In this document: positions 14,037 through 21,786 of the stretch, piece after piece
How the letters are laid out: each line of letters opens with the position of its first letter
Position numbering within the stretch: position 1 is the stretch's first letter
NCBI GenBank assembly: GCA_964392615.1
Contig: CAYMRB010000129.1
Span: 1-21,786, forward strand
DNA length: 21,786 nt
Direction of reading: 5' to 3'
From: CAYMRB01 sp964392615
GTDB taxonomy: Bacteria; Planctomycetota; UBA8108
Notes under the pieces: model-generated
The model's database searches: none
What the model was told of the DNA's origin: nothing
The model's input: the letters and a program-made list of their open reading frames with translations, nothing else
Program-made: the position numbers and the translations under genes

Positions 14037-14354
14037 ATGCCGCTGTCGACAGGATGCGCACTCTTCTGCCTGTTCCTGCTGGCGGTCGGTCTCGTGACCG
14101 TGCACATGGAGGTCGACAACGTGCGCAGTGGTGTGCGCATTCGGCAGGCCTTGGAGGACGAGCAGGCCGCCGTCGAGCGACTGCGTCGGCTACAGCTCGT
14201 CCATCACGAGAAGACGAGTCCCGATGTCCTCGAGGCAAGCCTTCCGGAGGAGTTCCGGACGCCTTTGGGATTTCCCGACGATGGGCGCGGGTACTTCCCG
14301 AAGCCGTCGCCAGACACCCGCGAGGATGAGGCGGGCCGCAGAAGAACGCCGTGA
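14037..14354 (+). CDS. ftsL: FtsL-like bitopic division protein
   Basis: A 105-residue protein at the position where dcw clusters carry ftsL, between rsmH and ftsI. ATG 14037 is preceded by AAGGAG at 6-nt spacing. It has a short cytoplasmic start, one transmembrane helix (about residues 5-23, CALFCLFLLAVGLVTVHM), then a heptad-rich segment (about 24-56: VRSGVRIRQALEDEQAAVER) suited to a periplasmic coiled coil, and a polar Pro-rich tail. FtsL proteins scaffold FtsB/FtsQ and activate FtsWI at the septum. Sequence identity in this family is too low for certainty; the call rests on size, topology and position. Confidence 0.7.
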   Translation: MPLSTGCALFCLFLLAVGLVTVHMEVDNVRSGVRIRQALEDEQAAVERLRRLQLVHHEKTSPDVLEASLPEEFRTPLGFPDDGRGYFPKPSPDTREDEAGRRRTP

Positions 14355-14504
14355 GCGACGCGCTCTGACGAGCACGTTGCGACGAACGATCGCGCGGGTG
14401 TGACGCGGCTCCCCCCTCTGGCCGCGAGGTCGCTCCCGCCGCTGGACGCGTGGTCTGGCGTTGCGGTCCGGAGAAGCAGAAGAGTCAGCCGGAGAGGCCG
14501 GACG

Positions 14505-16337
14505 ATGACGACCAAGACGACGGCCCTGAAGCAGGCGACCGCGGAGGCCGCCGATCACGACCTCCCCGTGCAGGCCCCGAGGCGTCCTCAGAGGATCCTG
14601 CTGTTTCTGATGGTGTGCGGTGTGAGCGCGTGCTTCATCCTCCTGTCGGGCCGCCTGTTCTGCATCCAAGTTCTTGAGCACGACAAGCACAGCGCGAAAG
14701 CGCGCACCGGCGTCGGTCGCAAGGATCGCATCCAGGCGTATCCGGGTGACCTCCGGACGCGGGACGATGTCGTCCTCGCGCGTTCGCTGCTCGCCTGGGA
14801 CGTCGGGCTCGACCTCAAGACGGTGGACGCCGAGAAGGTGCCCGGCTTCGTCACCCTCGCCAGCGACAAGCTCGGGCTGCCGGATGAGCGACGTCGCGAC
14901 CGCTTGCGCGTCGCGCTCGAGAACAAGGCGGCGGGGCGTCGGTACATCGCTCTGGCGAGCGCCGTCGATGAAGAAGCCAAGGTGGCCGTCGCCGACGCGC
15001 TGCGCGAAGAGCTCGGCGAGCAGAGCTACCGCAAGGTGCTGGTGGCCGACAAGGTGACCCGCCGCGACTACCCGCGCGGCTCGTTTCTGTGTCACGTCGT
15101 CGGCGTGCGCGGCATCGACGGCTCCGGTTACGAGGGGGTCGAGCGCTCCCGCGCGTCTTTCCTGCAGCCCGCGTCCGGAGTGCGCGATGTGCTGACCGAC
15201 GCGCGCGAGGAGTTCCGCTTCTACTTCCCGGAGAACGCGGAGATCGCGCCGATCAACGGCTGCGACATCTGGTTGACCATCGATGTCCGGGCGCAGCGCA
15301 TCGTCGAGGAGGAGCTCGCCGCCGGTATCGAGCGTCACGAGGTCGAGGCCGCCACCGCGATTCTCATGGACTGCCGCACGGGGTCGGTCCTCGCGATGGC
15401 CAGCTGGCCAAAGTACGACCCGCGCAAGTATCACGATTACCCGAAGAGCGAGCTCGACGAGCGCCGCAAGAACCGCGCTGTCGAGAACGTGTACGAGCCC
15501 GGCAGCGTGATCAAGCCGTTCATCGCGGCCGCCGTGCTCGAAGCCGGCCTGCACGGCCGGCACGACAGAGTGTGGGGTGGGGGGCGCTACCACACCATCG
15601 GTCGTCGACGCGTGACCGATGTGCACGATCACGGCCCGATCGATCTGGAGGACGCGGTGGTCTACTCGTCCAACGTCGGTCTCAGCCTGCTCGGGATGAA
15701 GCTGGGCCGGGACGGCATGCTCGACACGATCCGCCGCTTCGGGTTCTGCCAGAAGACCGGCATCGGCCTGCCGGCCGAGGAAGCGGGCAAGCACACGTCG
15801 GCCGCGGAGTGGAATGATATCTACTCGACGGTCTCCGTATCGTTCGGCTACGAGATTCTGATCAGTCCGATCCAGCTCGCGACCGCGTTTTCTGCCTTGA
15901 TCAACGGCGGTCGTTTGATGCAACCTCGGATCATCGACAGACTGGTCGCGGACGGCAAGGAGGTGAAGACCCCGATTCGAGTCGTCCGCCAGGCGATCAG
16001 TTCCGAGACCTCGGCGGTGATGCGCGACATCTTGAAGCGCGTCGTCGACGAGGGAACGGCGAAGTATCTGAAGATGGATGGTTTCGAGTTCGGCGGCAAG
16101 ACCGGCACGGCCGACATGGACCCTCGCTACACGCGAAAGGACTACCTCGCTTCGTTCGAGGCGTTCGCGCCGTACGAGGATCCGCAAGTCGTGTGCTTGG
16201 TCATGAGCGAGAAGCCGCGTAGCGGCAAGTACTACGGCGGCACCGTGTCCGGGCCCGTCGTGGCGCGGATCCTGCGCCGTTGGTTTCGAGTCGAGGCCGA
16301 GCCCGTTTTCATGAAAAACCGCTGGCCTGGTTGGTAG
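14505..16337 (+). CDS. ftsI: Septal peptidoglycan transpeptidase FtsI (PBP3-type)
   Basis: A class B penicillin-binding protein that cross-links septal glycan strands made by FtsW. ATG 14505 (MTTKTTALKQATAE) has GGAG upstream; an in-frame GTG at 14400 would add 35 Arg-rich residues and is less likely. A cytoplasmic tail precedes one membrane anchor (about 30-52, RILLFLMVCGVSACFILLSG), followed by the PBP dimer domain and the transpeptidase domain. The catalytic motifs are intact: SVIK with Ser334 (EPGSVIKPF), SSN with Ser388 (VVYSSNVGLSLLG) and KTG with Lys532 (FGGKTGTAD). No PASTA repeats follow. It has 610 residues and ends in TAG. It lies between the ftsL-like gene and murE, the standard order, after a 150-bp gap. 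Confidence 0.95.
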   Translation: MTTKTTALKQATAEAADHDLPVQAPRRPQRILLFLMVCGVSACFILLSGRLFCIQVLEHDKHSAKARTGVGRKDRIQAYPGDLRTRDDVVLARSLLAWDVGLDLKTVDAEKVPGFVTLASDKLGLPDERRRDRLRVALENKAAGRRYIALASAVDEEAKVAVADALREELGEQSYRKVLVADKVTRRDYPRGSFLCHVVGVRGIDGSGYEGVERSRASFLQPASGVRDVLTDAREEFRFYFPENAEIAPINGCDIWLTIDVRAQRIVEEELAAGIERHEVEAATAILMDCRTGSVLAMASWPKYDPRKYHDYPKSELDERRKNRAVENVYEPGSVIKPFIAAAVLEAGLHGRHDRVWGGGRYHTIGRRRVTDVHDHGPIDLEDAVVYSSNVGLSLLGMKLGRDGMLDTIRRFGFCQKTGIGLPAEEAGKHTSAAEWNDIYSTVSVSFGYEILISPIQLATAFSALINGGRLMQPRIIDRLVADGKEVKTPIRVVRQAISSETSAVMRDILKRVVDEGTAKYLKMDGFEFGGKTGTADMDPRYTRKDYLASFEAFAPYEDPQVVCLVMSEKPRSGKYYGGTVSGPVVARILRRWFRVEAEPVFMKNRWPGW

Positions 16338-16397
16338 GCGTTCATCGCCGAGTCGGCGAGCGTCGCGCTCCCGGCGGAGAAAGGAACGGAAGAGAAG

Positions 16398-17867
16398 ATG
16401 CGCCTCAGCGAACTCTGTGGTGGGTGGATGGAGGTGCCCGCCCGCTATCGCGGTTACGACATCCGCGGTCTGTCGTGCGACTCGCGCCGCGTGCGCGCCG
16501 GCCACCTTTTCGTCGCCGTGCCCGGTGAGTCGACCGACGGACACCTCTTCGCGGAGCAGGCCGTCGACGCCGGAGCTGTCGCCGTGCTCGGCGAGAAACG
16601 CGCGCGCGACGGACTTCGGACGCGTGATCTCGGCGTGCCCTTCCTGCGCGTGAAGAGCGTACGCGGCGCGCTCGGCCATCTCGCCACGGCGTTCTGGGGC
16701 GATCCGGCGGACCGTCTCGATCTCACCGCCGTCACCGGCACGAAGGGCAAGACGACCACCACGTGGCTTCTCGACGGCATTTTGCGTCGCGCGGGGCGTG
16801 TGACCGGTCTCTTCGGGACGGTCGAGAATCGCGTCGCGGGTCGCCGTTTCGATGCGGCGAACACGACGCCGGGCTGCCTCGACTTGCACGCTTGGCTGCG
16901 CGACCTGGCCGACGCCGATGGTAGGAACGCGACCATCGAGGTGTCGTCACACGCGATCCAGCAGCGGCGTGTCGAAGGTCTCGACTTCCGCTGCGCCGTG
17001 TTCACGAACATCGCGCCGGAGCATCTCGACTACCACGGCAACTTCGAGAACTACCTCGCGACAAAGGTGCGCCTCTTCGCGGATCTGTCGCGGCACGCCG
17101 TCGCGGTCCTGCCGCGAGAGGACAGGGCATCGCAGGTCATCGCCGAGCGTACGTGCGCGGAGATCGCGTGGTATGGCACGGATGCGCAGGACGGCGTCAC
17201 GGACCTGAAGATGACGGCGGACGGCCTCGAGTTCGTCTGGAAGGGCCAGCCGATCAAGGTTCGGTTGTACGGCGACCACAACCTGCAGAACGCGCTCGCG
17301 GCGATGACCGCGGCCGAGTGTCTCGGGTTGGCCCCGCGCGAGATTGCCGCGGCGCTGTCGGACACCGACGTGCCGCCGGGGCGTCTGGAGGAGATCGCGT
17401 CGCCCGTTCCGTTCCGTGTCGTCGTCGACTACGCGCACACGGACGGCGCGCTCGAAGCCGTGCTCACCGCGTTGCGGCGCGCGACGCCGCGGCCGGGTCG
17501 GTTGATCACGATCTTCGGCTGCGGCGGCGATCGCGACACGACGAAGCGTCCGCGCATGGGACGGGTTGCGGAGAAGGGCTCCGACAACGTGATCATCACG
17601 TCGGACAATCCGCGCACCGAGGCGCCCCGCGCGATTCTCGAAGACATCGCCACCGGACTCGAGGAGCCGAACGACGCGGTCTTCATCGAGGATCGTCGCG
17701 AGGCGATCGGCCTCGGTATCCGCATGGCGCGGCAGGGAGACACGGTGCTGATCGCGGGCAAGGGACACGAGACGTATCAGGAGTTCGGCGACCGCACGAT
17801 CCACTTCGACGATCGCGAAGTCGCCCGCGAGTTTTTGCGTGAGGTGGTCGAGGGCTGTCCGGCCTGA
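16398..17867 (+). CDS. murE: UDP-MurNAc-tripeptide ligase MurE (meso-diaminopimelate type)
   Basis: A cytoplasmic ATP-dependent ligase adding the third residue to UDP-MurNAc-L-Ala-D-Glu. ATG 16398 follows a purine-rich leader (AAAGGAACGGAAGAG). Three Mur-ligase domains are visible: the N-terminal UDP-binding domain (SCDSRRVRAGHLFVAVPG), the ATPase domain with P-loop TGTKGKTTT (from residue 113) and EVSSHAIQQRRVEGLDF, FTNIAPEHLDYHGNFENY, and the C-terminal domain (FGCGGDRDTTKRPRMGRVAE). The DNPR motif (Asp403, TSDNPRTEAP) is the signature of meso-diaminopimelate rather than lysine selection. IAGKGHETYQ follows. It has 489 residues, a normal length. murF begins 29 bp downstream. Confidence 0.95.
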   Translation: MRLSELCGGWMEVPARYRGYDIRGLSCDSRRVRAGHLFVAVPGESTDGHLFAEQAVDAGAVAVLGEKRARDGLRTRDLGVPFLRVKSVRGALGHLATAFWGDPADRLDLTAVTGTKGKTTTTWLLDGILRRAGRVTGLFGTVENRVAGRRFDAANTTPGCLDLHAWLRDLADADGRNATIEVSSHAIQQRRVEGLDFRCAVFTNIAPEHLDYHGNFENYLATKVRLFADLSRHAVAVLPREDRASQVIAERTCAEIAWYGTDAQDGVTDLKMTADGLEFVWKGQPIKVRLYGDHNLQNALAAMTAAECLGLAPREIAAALSDTDVPPGRLEEIASPVPFRVVVDYAHTDGALEAVLTALRRATPRPGRLITIFGCGGDRDTTKRPRMGRVAEKGSDNVIITSDNPRTEAPRAILEDIATGLEEPNDAVFIEDRREAIGLGIRMARQGDTVLIAGKGHETYQEFGDRTIHFDDREVAREFLREVVEGCPA

Positions 17868-17896
17868 CGACAGGAGCGTTTCGGAGACGGCGACGA

Positions 17897-19381
17897 GTGG
17901 AACCCCTCGAGCTACGACAGGCGATCACAGCGCTGGACGGCAGGTGGACCGCGCCGAGCGGCACCGCCCCCGAGGCTGTCGTCACCGGTGTGTCGACAGA
18001 TTCCCGCGCCGTCGCTCCGGGCGAGCTTTTCGTAGCTCTCGATGGCGATCGATTCGACGGGCACGACTTCGTTCCCGCGGCTCTTGATCGAGGCGCTCTC
18101 GCTTGCGTCGTCGCGTCCGACCGCGCCGCGTCGCTCGCGGCCGAGCTCGGCGAGGTGCCACTGATCGCGGTCGACGATCCGCTGAGCGCGCTCGAGCGCT
18201 TGGCCATCGCGCAACTTCGCCGCATCGGCGCCGAGGTGACGGCGATCACCGGTACGGTCGGCAAGACGACGACGAAGGAGTTCCTCGGCACGCTTCTCGC
18301 CGAGCGCTACCGGGTCCACCAGGCGCCGAAGAGCTACAACAACTGCCTCGGCGTGGCGTTGACGATTCTGGGCGCTGACGCATCGACCGAGCAGCTCGTC
18401 CTCGAGATGGGCACGTCGGGCGCTGGCGAGCTCTCCCACCTGTCGCGCATCGTTCAGCCGGATCGCGTCGTGCTGACCGCCATCGCGCCGGCGCACCTCG
18501 AGGGGCTGGGCAGCATCGATGGCGTGATCGATGCGAAGTCGGAAATCTTCGAGGGGCTCGCGCCCGAGGGGCGAGCCTACCTCTGCGTCGACCTGCCGCA
18601 CTTCGAACGTATCGCGGCGCGCGTGCCGTGTCCGGTGACGACGTTCGGGGCCGACGGCGGAGATCTCGCATTGACCGATTGCGCGCCGGCGGTCGGCAGC
18701 GCCGCGGACGACGCGACCATCGCGCCCGGCTGGGAATTCAAGATCGACGGCGAGCGCATGAAGGTCGGTGTGCCGGGGCGTCACAACCTCGTCAACATCG
18801 CGGCGGCCATCGTGGTCGCCCGCGACCTCGGTCTCGACCTCGACGAGATTCGCAGCGGGCTCTCTCGCTGTCGGTTGCCGCCGAAGCGCCTCGAGCTCAG
18901 CCGCGAGAACGGCGTCGTCTTCCTCGACGATTCGTACAACGCGAATCCGCGCTCGATGCGCGCGGCGCTCGATGTGCTCGATGACATAGCGACCAGAGAT
19001 GACTGCGCACGCACCGTCGCAGTCCTCGGGGACATGCTCGAGCTCGGCGCCGAATCGCAAGCGCTGCATCGGGAGCTCGGCCGTGGGATCGCCGCGAAGC
19101 CGGTCGACGTTCTCGTCACGGTCGGCGATCAGAGTCGGCATCTCTCGGCGGCGTACGAGACCGAGATGGCGCAGGCGCCGGCGCCGGCTGCCGCGGGCTC
19201 GTCGGGGTTGGTGCGCCATTTCGATGCGGCGAACGGCGCGCTCGAGTTCCTCGAGCACTGCATCGAGCCGGGGGATCGCGTCCTCTTCAAGGGGTCGAAT
19301 GCCGCGGGGCTCGGTAGCTTGGCGACGCGGGTCCGCGATCGGTGGACGGCGAGATCGACCGAGACGGTACGGGAGACCTGA
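17897..19381 (+). CDS. murF: UDP-MurNAc-tripeptide--D-Ala-D-Ala ligase MurF
   Basis: Completes UDP-MurNAc-pentapeptide by adding D-Ala-D-Ala in the cytoplasm. GTG 17897 (MEPLELRQAITALDG) has GGAG 10 nt upstream. Motifs in order: STDSRAVAPGELFVALDG, P-loop TGTVGKTTTKEFL (from residue 118), KSYNNCLGVALTILG, LEMGTSGAGELSHLSRIVQP, GRHNLVNIAAAI and the MurF-typical LDDSYNANPRSMRAAL (from about 343). The C-terminal domain ends VLFKGSNAAGLGSLATRV. An Ala/Pro-rich insertion (AQAPAPAAAGSSG) sits in the C-terminal domain. It has 494 residues. Its TGA is 1 nt from the mraY start, suggesting translational coupling. Confidence 0.95.
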   Translation: MEPLELRQAITALDGRWTAPSGTAPEAVVTGVSTDSRAVAPGELFVALDGDRFDGHDFVPAALDRGALACVVASDRAASLAAELGEVPLIAVDDPLSALERLAIAQLRRIGAEVTAITGTVGKTTTKEFLGTLLAERYRVHQAPKSYNNCLGVALTILGADASTEQLVLEMGTSGAGELSHLSRIVQPDRVVLTAIAPAHLEGLGSIDGVIDAKSEIFEGLAPEGRAYLCVDLPHFERIAARVPCPVTTFGADGGDLALTDCAPAVGSAADDATIAPGWEFKIDGERMKVGVPGRHNLVNIAAAIVVARDLGLDLDEIRSGLSRCRLPPKRLELSRENGVVFLDDSYNANPRSMRAALDVLDDIATRDDCARTVAVLGDMLELGAESQALHRELGRGIAAKPVDVLVTVGDQSRHLSAAYETEMAQAPAPAAAGSSGLVRHFDAANGALEFLEHCIEPGDRVLFKGSNAAGLGSLATRVRDRWTARSTETVRET

Positions 19382-19382
19382 C

Positions 19383-20507
19383 GTGTTCCACCTGCTGCAC
19401 AGACTCGCCGATCTCGATGGACCCGCCTTCCTGCGGGCCTTCCGGATCTTCCAGTACCCGGAGTTCCGGGCGCTGCTGGCGGCGGTGACCGCGTTCTTCC
19501 TCGCCGTCGTTTTCGGACGCCGTTTCATCCGGTTCCTCGTGCGACGCGATGTGCTCGAACGGACGGACAAGGGCGACTCCCAGGAGCTCGACAACCTGCA
19601 TCGGCACAAATCGCGCACGCCGACGATGGGGGGTGTCATTCTGCTCGTCGCCGTGCTTGCCTCGACGCTCCTGTGGGCGCGGCTCGATAGCCGCCCTGTG
19701 CTTCTCCTGCTGTTCATCAGCATCGGCTTCGGCGCCATCGGCTTCATCGATGACTTCGTCAAGTGGCGGTCGCTGCGCAAGGGGCTCACCGCGCGGACGA
19801 AGTTCCTGCTGCAGGCGCTACTCGCGTTGGTGATCGGCTTCGTCCTGTGGCAGCAGCCGCTCGACGTCTGGATCAACGTGCCTGCCAACGAGCCCGGCAC
19901 GACGCTCTTCTTCCCGTTTCTGAAGAGCGCGGGCGTGCCGCTCGGCGTCGGATACATCGTGCTCGTCGTGCTGGTCACGACAGGGACGTCGAACGCGGTC
20001 AACCTGACGGACGGGCTCGACGGCCTGGCGATCGGCTGCAGCATCCTCGTCGGCGTCACGTTCGTGACCGTTGCGTTCCTGGCCGGGCACACGTCGACGA
20101 GCGCGCTCCTGCGCATCCCTCACGTGGTCGGCAGCCTCGAGGTCGCCGTGTTCACCGCGGCGCTGGTCGGAGCCGGACTCGGCTTCCTGTGGTTCAACTG
20201 CCACCCCGCGCAGATCTTCATGGGCGACACGGGTTCGCTCGCGCTCGGCGGCTCGCTCGGGCTCGTCGCGATTCTCTGCAAGCAGGAGGTCCTGCTCTTC
20301 GTGGTCGGAGGCGTCCTCGTCGCCGAGGCGATGTCCGTCATCCTGCAGGTCGCGTCGTTCAAGATGACGGGAAAGAGGATCTTCCGCTGCGCGCCGCTAC
20401 ACCACCACTTCGAGTTCAAGGGGTGGACCGAGACGAAAGTGACGGTGCGGTTCTGGATCGTGGCTGCGGTGCTCGCCGTGTTCTCTCTGGTCGTATTGAG
20501 GCTATGA
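19383..20507 (+). CDS. mraY: Phospho-MurNAc-pentapeptide transferase MraY
   Basis: An integral membrane enzyme that moves phospho-MurNAc-pentapeptide from UDP to undecaprenyl phosphate, making lipid I. GTG 19383, with GGGAG 7 nt upstream, begins 1 nt after the murF stop. It has 374 residues with about ten hydrophobic segments. Family motifs: HRHKSRTPTMGG (from residue 73), FIDDFVKWR with Asp123-Asp124, NAVNLTDGLDGLAIG (from about 205), FMGDTGSLALGG (from 278) and the cytoplasmic APLHHHFEFKGWTE. The opening (LLHRLADLDGPAFLRAFRIF) is the longer Gram-negative-type N-terminus. Its last codons overlap the ftsW start by 4 nt (ATGA). Confidence 0.96.
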   Translation: MFHLLHRLADLDGPAFLRAFRIFQYPEFRALLAAVTAFFLAVVFGRRFIRFLVRRDVLERTDKGDSQELDNLHRHKSRTPTMGGVILLVAVLASTLLWARLDSRPVLLLLFISIGFGAIGFIDDFVKWRSLRKGLTARTKFLLQALLALVIGFVLWQQPLDVWINVPANEPGTTLFFPFLKSAGVPLGVGYIVLVVLVTTGTSNAVNLTDGLDGLAIGCSILVGVTFVTVAFLAGHTSTSALLRIPHVVGSLEVAVFTAALVGAGLGFLWFNCHPAQIFMGDTGSLALGGSLGLVAILCKQEVLLFVVGGVLVAEAMSVILQVASFKMTGKRIFRCAPLHHHFEFKGWTETKVTVRFWIVAAVLAVFSLVVLRL

Positions 20508-21786
20508 GAAGGCTCACGTTCCCACTTCGACTACCGACGATCCCGCGCATCTCCGTGGCGCCACGCGAGGTGCTGCTGTCGTGCGTGTTCCTGCTGCTGA
20601 CGCTGAGCACGGTCATGGTGTTCAGCGCGAGCGCGTTTCACTGGGCGCACACCGACAATCCGTATTTCTTCCTCGGGCGCCAGCTGATGTGGCTGCCGAT
20701 CGCCGGCGCGGTCGCCTACGTTTTCTATCGGATCGACTATCGGGGTTACCGTCGGCTCTATCCGTGGATCCTGCTGCTGACCGTGATCCTTCTCGGTCTC
20801 GTGCTGATCCCGGGCATCGGCGTCAAGGTGAACAGCTCGCAGCGTTGGCTGCCGATCGTCGGCAACCAGAGGTTCCAGCCGTCAGAGATCGCCAAGCTCG
20901 CGGTGCCGCTGTTCGTCGCCGGGTTCCTGACGAATCGCCCCGAGCGCTGTCGGCTGTTCTGGAAGGGGTTCTGCCCCGTCATCGGAGTCGTCGGCGGCGT
21001 ATTCGCGTTGGTGCTGCTGGAGCCCGACCTCGGCACGTCGTTGTTCATCCTCGGATTGGCCGGCGTCGTCCTGTTGCTGGCCGGAATCCGCAAGGTGTTC
21101 CTGCTGGGCAGCGTGGTCCTCGTCGCGCCGATCCTCGCGATCTACGCGTCCGTGCGCTGGGAGATGATCGAGAACCGCCTCAAGGGGCTGTTCCAACCCG
21201 AGGCGCTCCATCAGCTTCGGCACTCGCTGCGCGCACTCGGAACCGGAGGCTGGACCGGCGCCGGACTCGGAGCCGGCGTGCAGAAGCTGCGCTATCTGCC
21301 GGAGGCGCACACCGACTTCATCTTCGCGGTCATCGGCGAAGAACTCGGCTTCGTCGGCTGCGTCGGCGTGATCGCGGTGTTCTTCGCGTTGGTGTGGGCC
21401 GGAGCGTCGATCGCCTGGCGGGCGCGAGACTCGTTCGGTTTTCTCGTCGCCGCGGGCATCACGATCGCGCTCGGCGTACAAGCGGTGATCAACCTGGCGG
21501 TCGTGACCGGCAGCGCACCGACCAAGGGCATCCCGCTGCCGTTCGTAACGTTCGGCGGCACGGGGCTGTGCATGACGATGGCACAGGTCGGCATCCTCCT
21601 GAGCATCGCGAAAGTCACCGAGATGAAGACGGCCGCGGAGGCCGTGGCGGAGGCGGAGGCCGTGGCGGAGGCGGAGGCCGTGGCGGAGGCGGAGTCGGAG
21701 TCGGAATCGGAGTCGGAATCGGAGTCGGAGTCGGAATCGGAATCGGAATCGGAGTCGGAGTCGGAGTCGGAATCGGAATCGGAATC
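20504..21786 (+). CDS. ftsW: Lipid II polymerase FtsW (3' end outside the window)
   Basis: A SEDS-family peptidoglycan glycosyltransferase of the septum. ATG 20504 overlaps the mraY stop (ATGA), and the frame stays open to the window end (427 codons). The multi-pass core shows FSASAFHWAHTDNPYFFLGR, WLPIVGNQRFQPSEIAKLAV, LEPDLGTSLFILGLAGVVLL, LPEAHTDFIFAVIGEELGFV (His269 region) and PLPFVTFGGTGLCMTMAQVG, all standard. The core ends near residue 372 (SIAKVTEMK). A repetitive tail follows: three copies of an 18-bp unit encoding AVAEAE (21641-21694), then 15 hexamers encoding Ser-Glu. FtsW normally ends soon after its last helix, so the acidic tail is unusual. The stop codon, and the expected murG, are not in view. 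Confidence 0.95.
   Translation, partial: MRRLTFPLRLPTIPRISVAPREVLLSCVFLLLTLSTVMVFSASAFHWAHTDNPYFFLGRQLMWLPIAGAVAYVFYRIDYRGYRRLYPWILLLTVILLGLVLIPGIGVKVNSSQRWLPIVGNQRFQPSEIAKLAVPLFVAGFLTNRPERCRLFWKGFCPVIGVVGGVFALVLLEPDLGTSLFILGLAGVVLLLAGIRKVFLLGSVVLVAPILAIYASVRWEMIENRLKGLFQPEALHQLRHSLRALGTGGWTGAGLGAGVQKLRYLPEAHTDFIFAVIGEELGFVGCVGVIAVFFALVWAGASIAWRARDSFGFLVAAGITIALGVQAVINLAVVTGSAPTKGIPLPFVTFGGTGLCMTMAQVGILLSIAKVTEMKTAAEAVAEAEAVAEAEAVAEAESESESESESESESESESESESESESESESE
21641..21786 (+). repeat. In-frame 18-bp and 6-bp tandem repeats in the ftsW 3' end
   Basis: Three exact copies of an 18-bp unit (GCCGTGGCGGAGGCGGAG, at 21641, 21659 and 21677) are followed from 21695 by TCGGAG/TCGGAA hexamers to the last base (15 complete units). 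Both periods are multiples of three, so copy-number change by slippage keeps the frame. The window ends inside the array. Confidence 0.95.

Overview
The window is GC-rich DNA with strong GC bias at third codon positions. It comes from a bacterium that I infer, with moderate confidence, to be a member of the Planctomycetota or a neighbouring phylum. The main clues are four secreted proteins sharing one style of C-terminal two-repeat dockerin-like module with a Cys-containing tail, a secreted GH29 fucosidase with an F5/8-type C domain, and a secreted-type PQQ beta-propeller protein. No rRNA or tRNA was found to settle the taxonomy.

Left part (1-11.1 kb), accessory and envelope genes. A 5'-truncated PQQ-like beta-propeller protein (1-2379, +) converges on a GH29 alpha-L-fucosidase locus (2443-4272, -) whose frame is interrupted by one in-frame TAG at codon 398. 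Next come a strong minus-strand terminator, a large secreted beta-propeller/FN3/dockerin protein (4449-6779, -) with a near-consensus promoter, and a small protein joining a Cys cluster to a sigma region 4-like HTH (7035-7373, -). A divergent spacer rich in inverted repeats (7374-7748) leads into three plus-strand secreted proteins: a double cupredoxin with dockerin, and two cohesin-like proteins with dockerin. The last two have a nearly identical promoter-like element upstream.

Middle (11.0-12.05 kb), non-coding. It holds a short tandem repeat, a sigma70-type promoter, about 450 nt of potentially structured leader or ncRNA, a very strong hairpin terminator, and then the mraZ leader with a 16-codon ORF overlapping the mraZ start.

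Right part (12.05-21.79 kb), the division and cell wall (dcw) cluster in canonical order and all on +: mraZ, a small unknown ORF, rsmH (mraW), an ftsL-like gene, ftsI, murE, murF, mraY, ftsW. MurE, MurF and MraY build UDP-MurNAc-pentapeptide and lipid I. FtsW polymerises lipid II into glycan strands and FtsI cross-links them at the septum, with FtsL as bitopic scaffold. MraZ and RsmH are the usual regulator and 16S rRNA methyltransferase of the cluster. The MurE sequence points to meso-diaminopimelate peptidoglycan. ftsW runs off the right end inside a hexanucleotide repeat encoding an acidic Ser-Glu tail.
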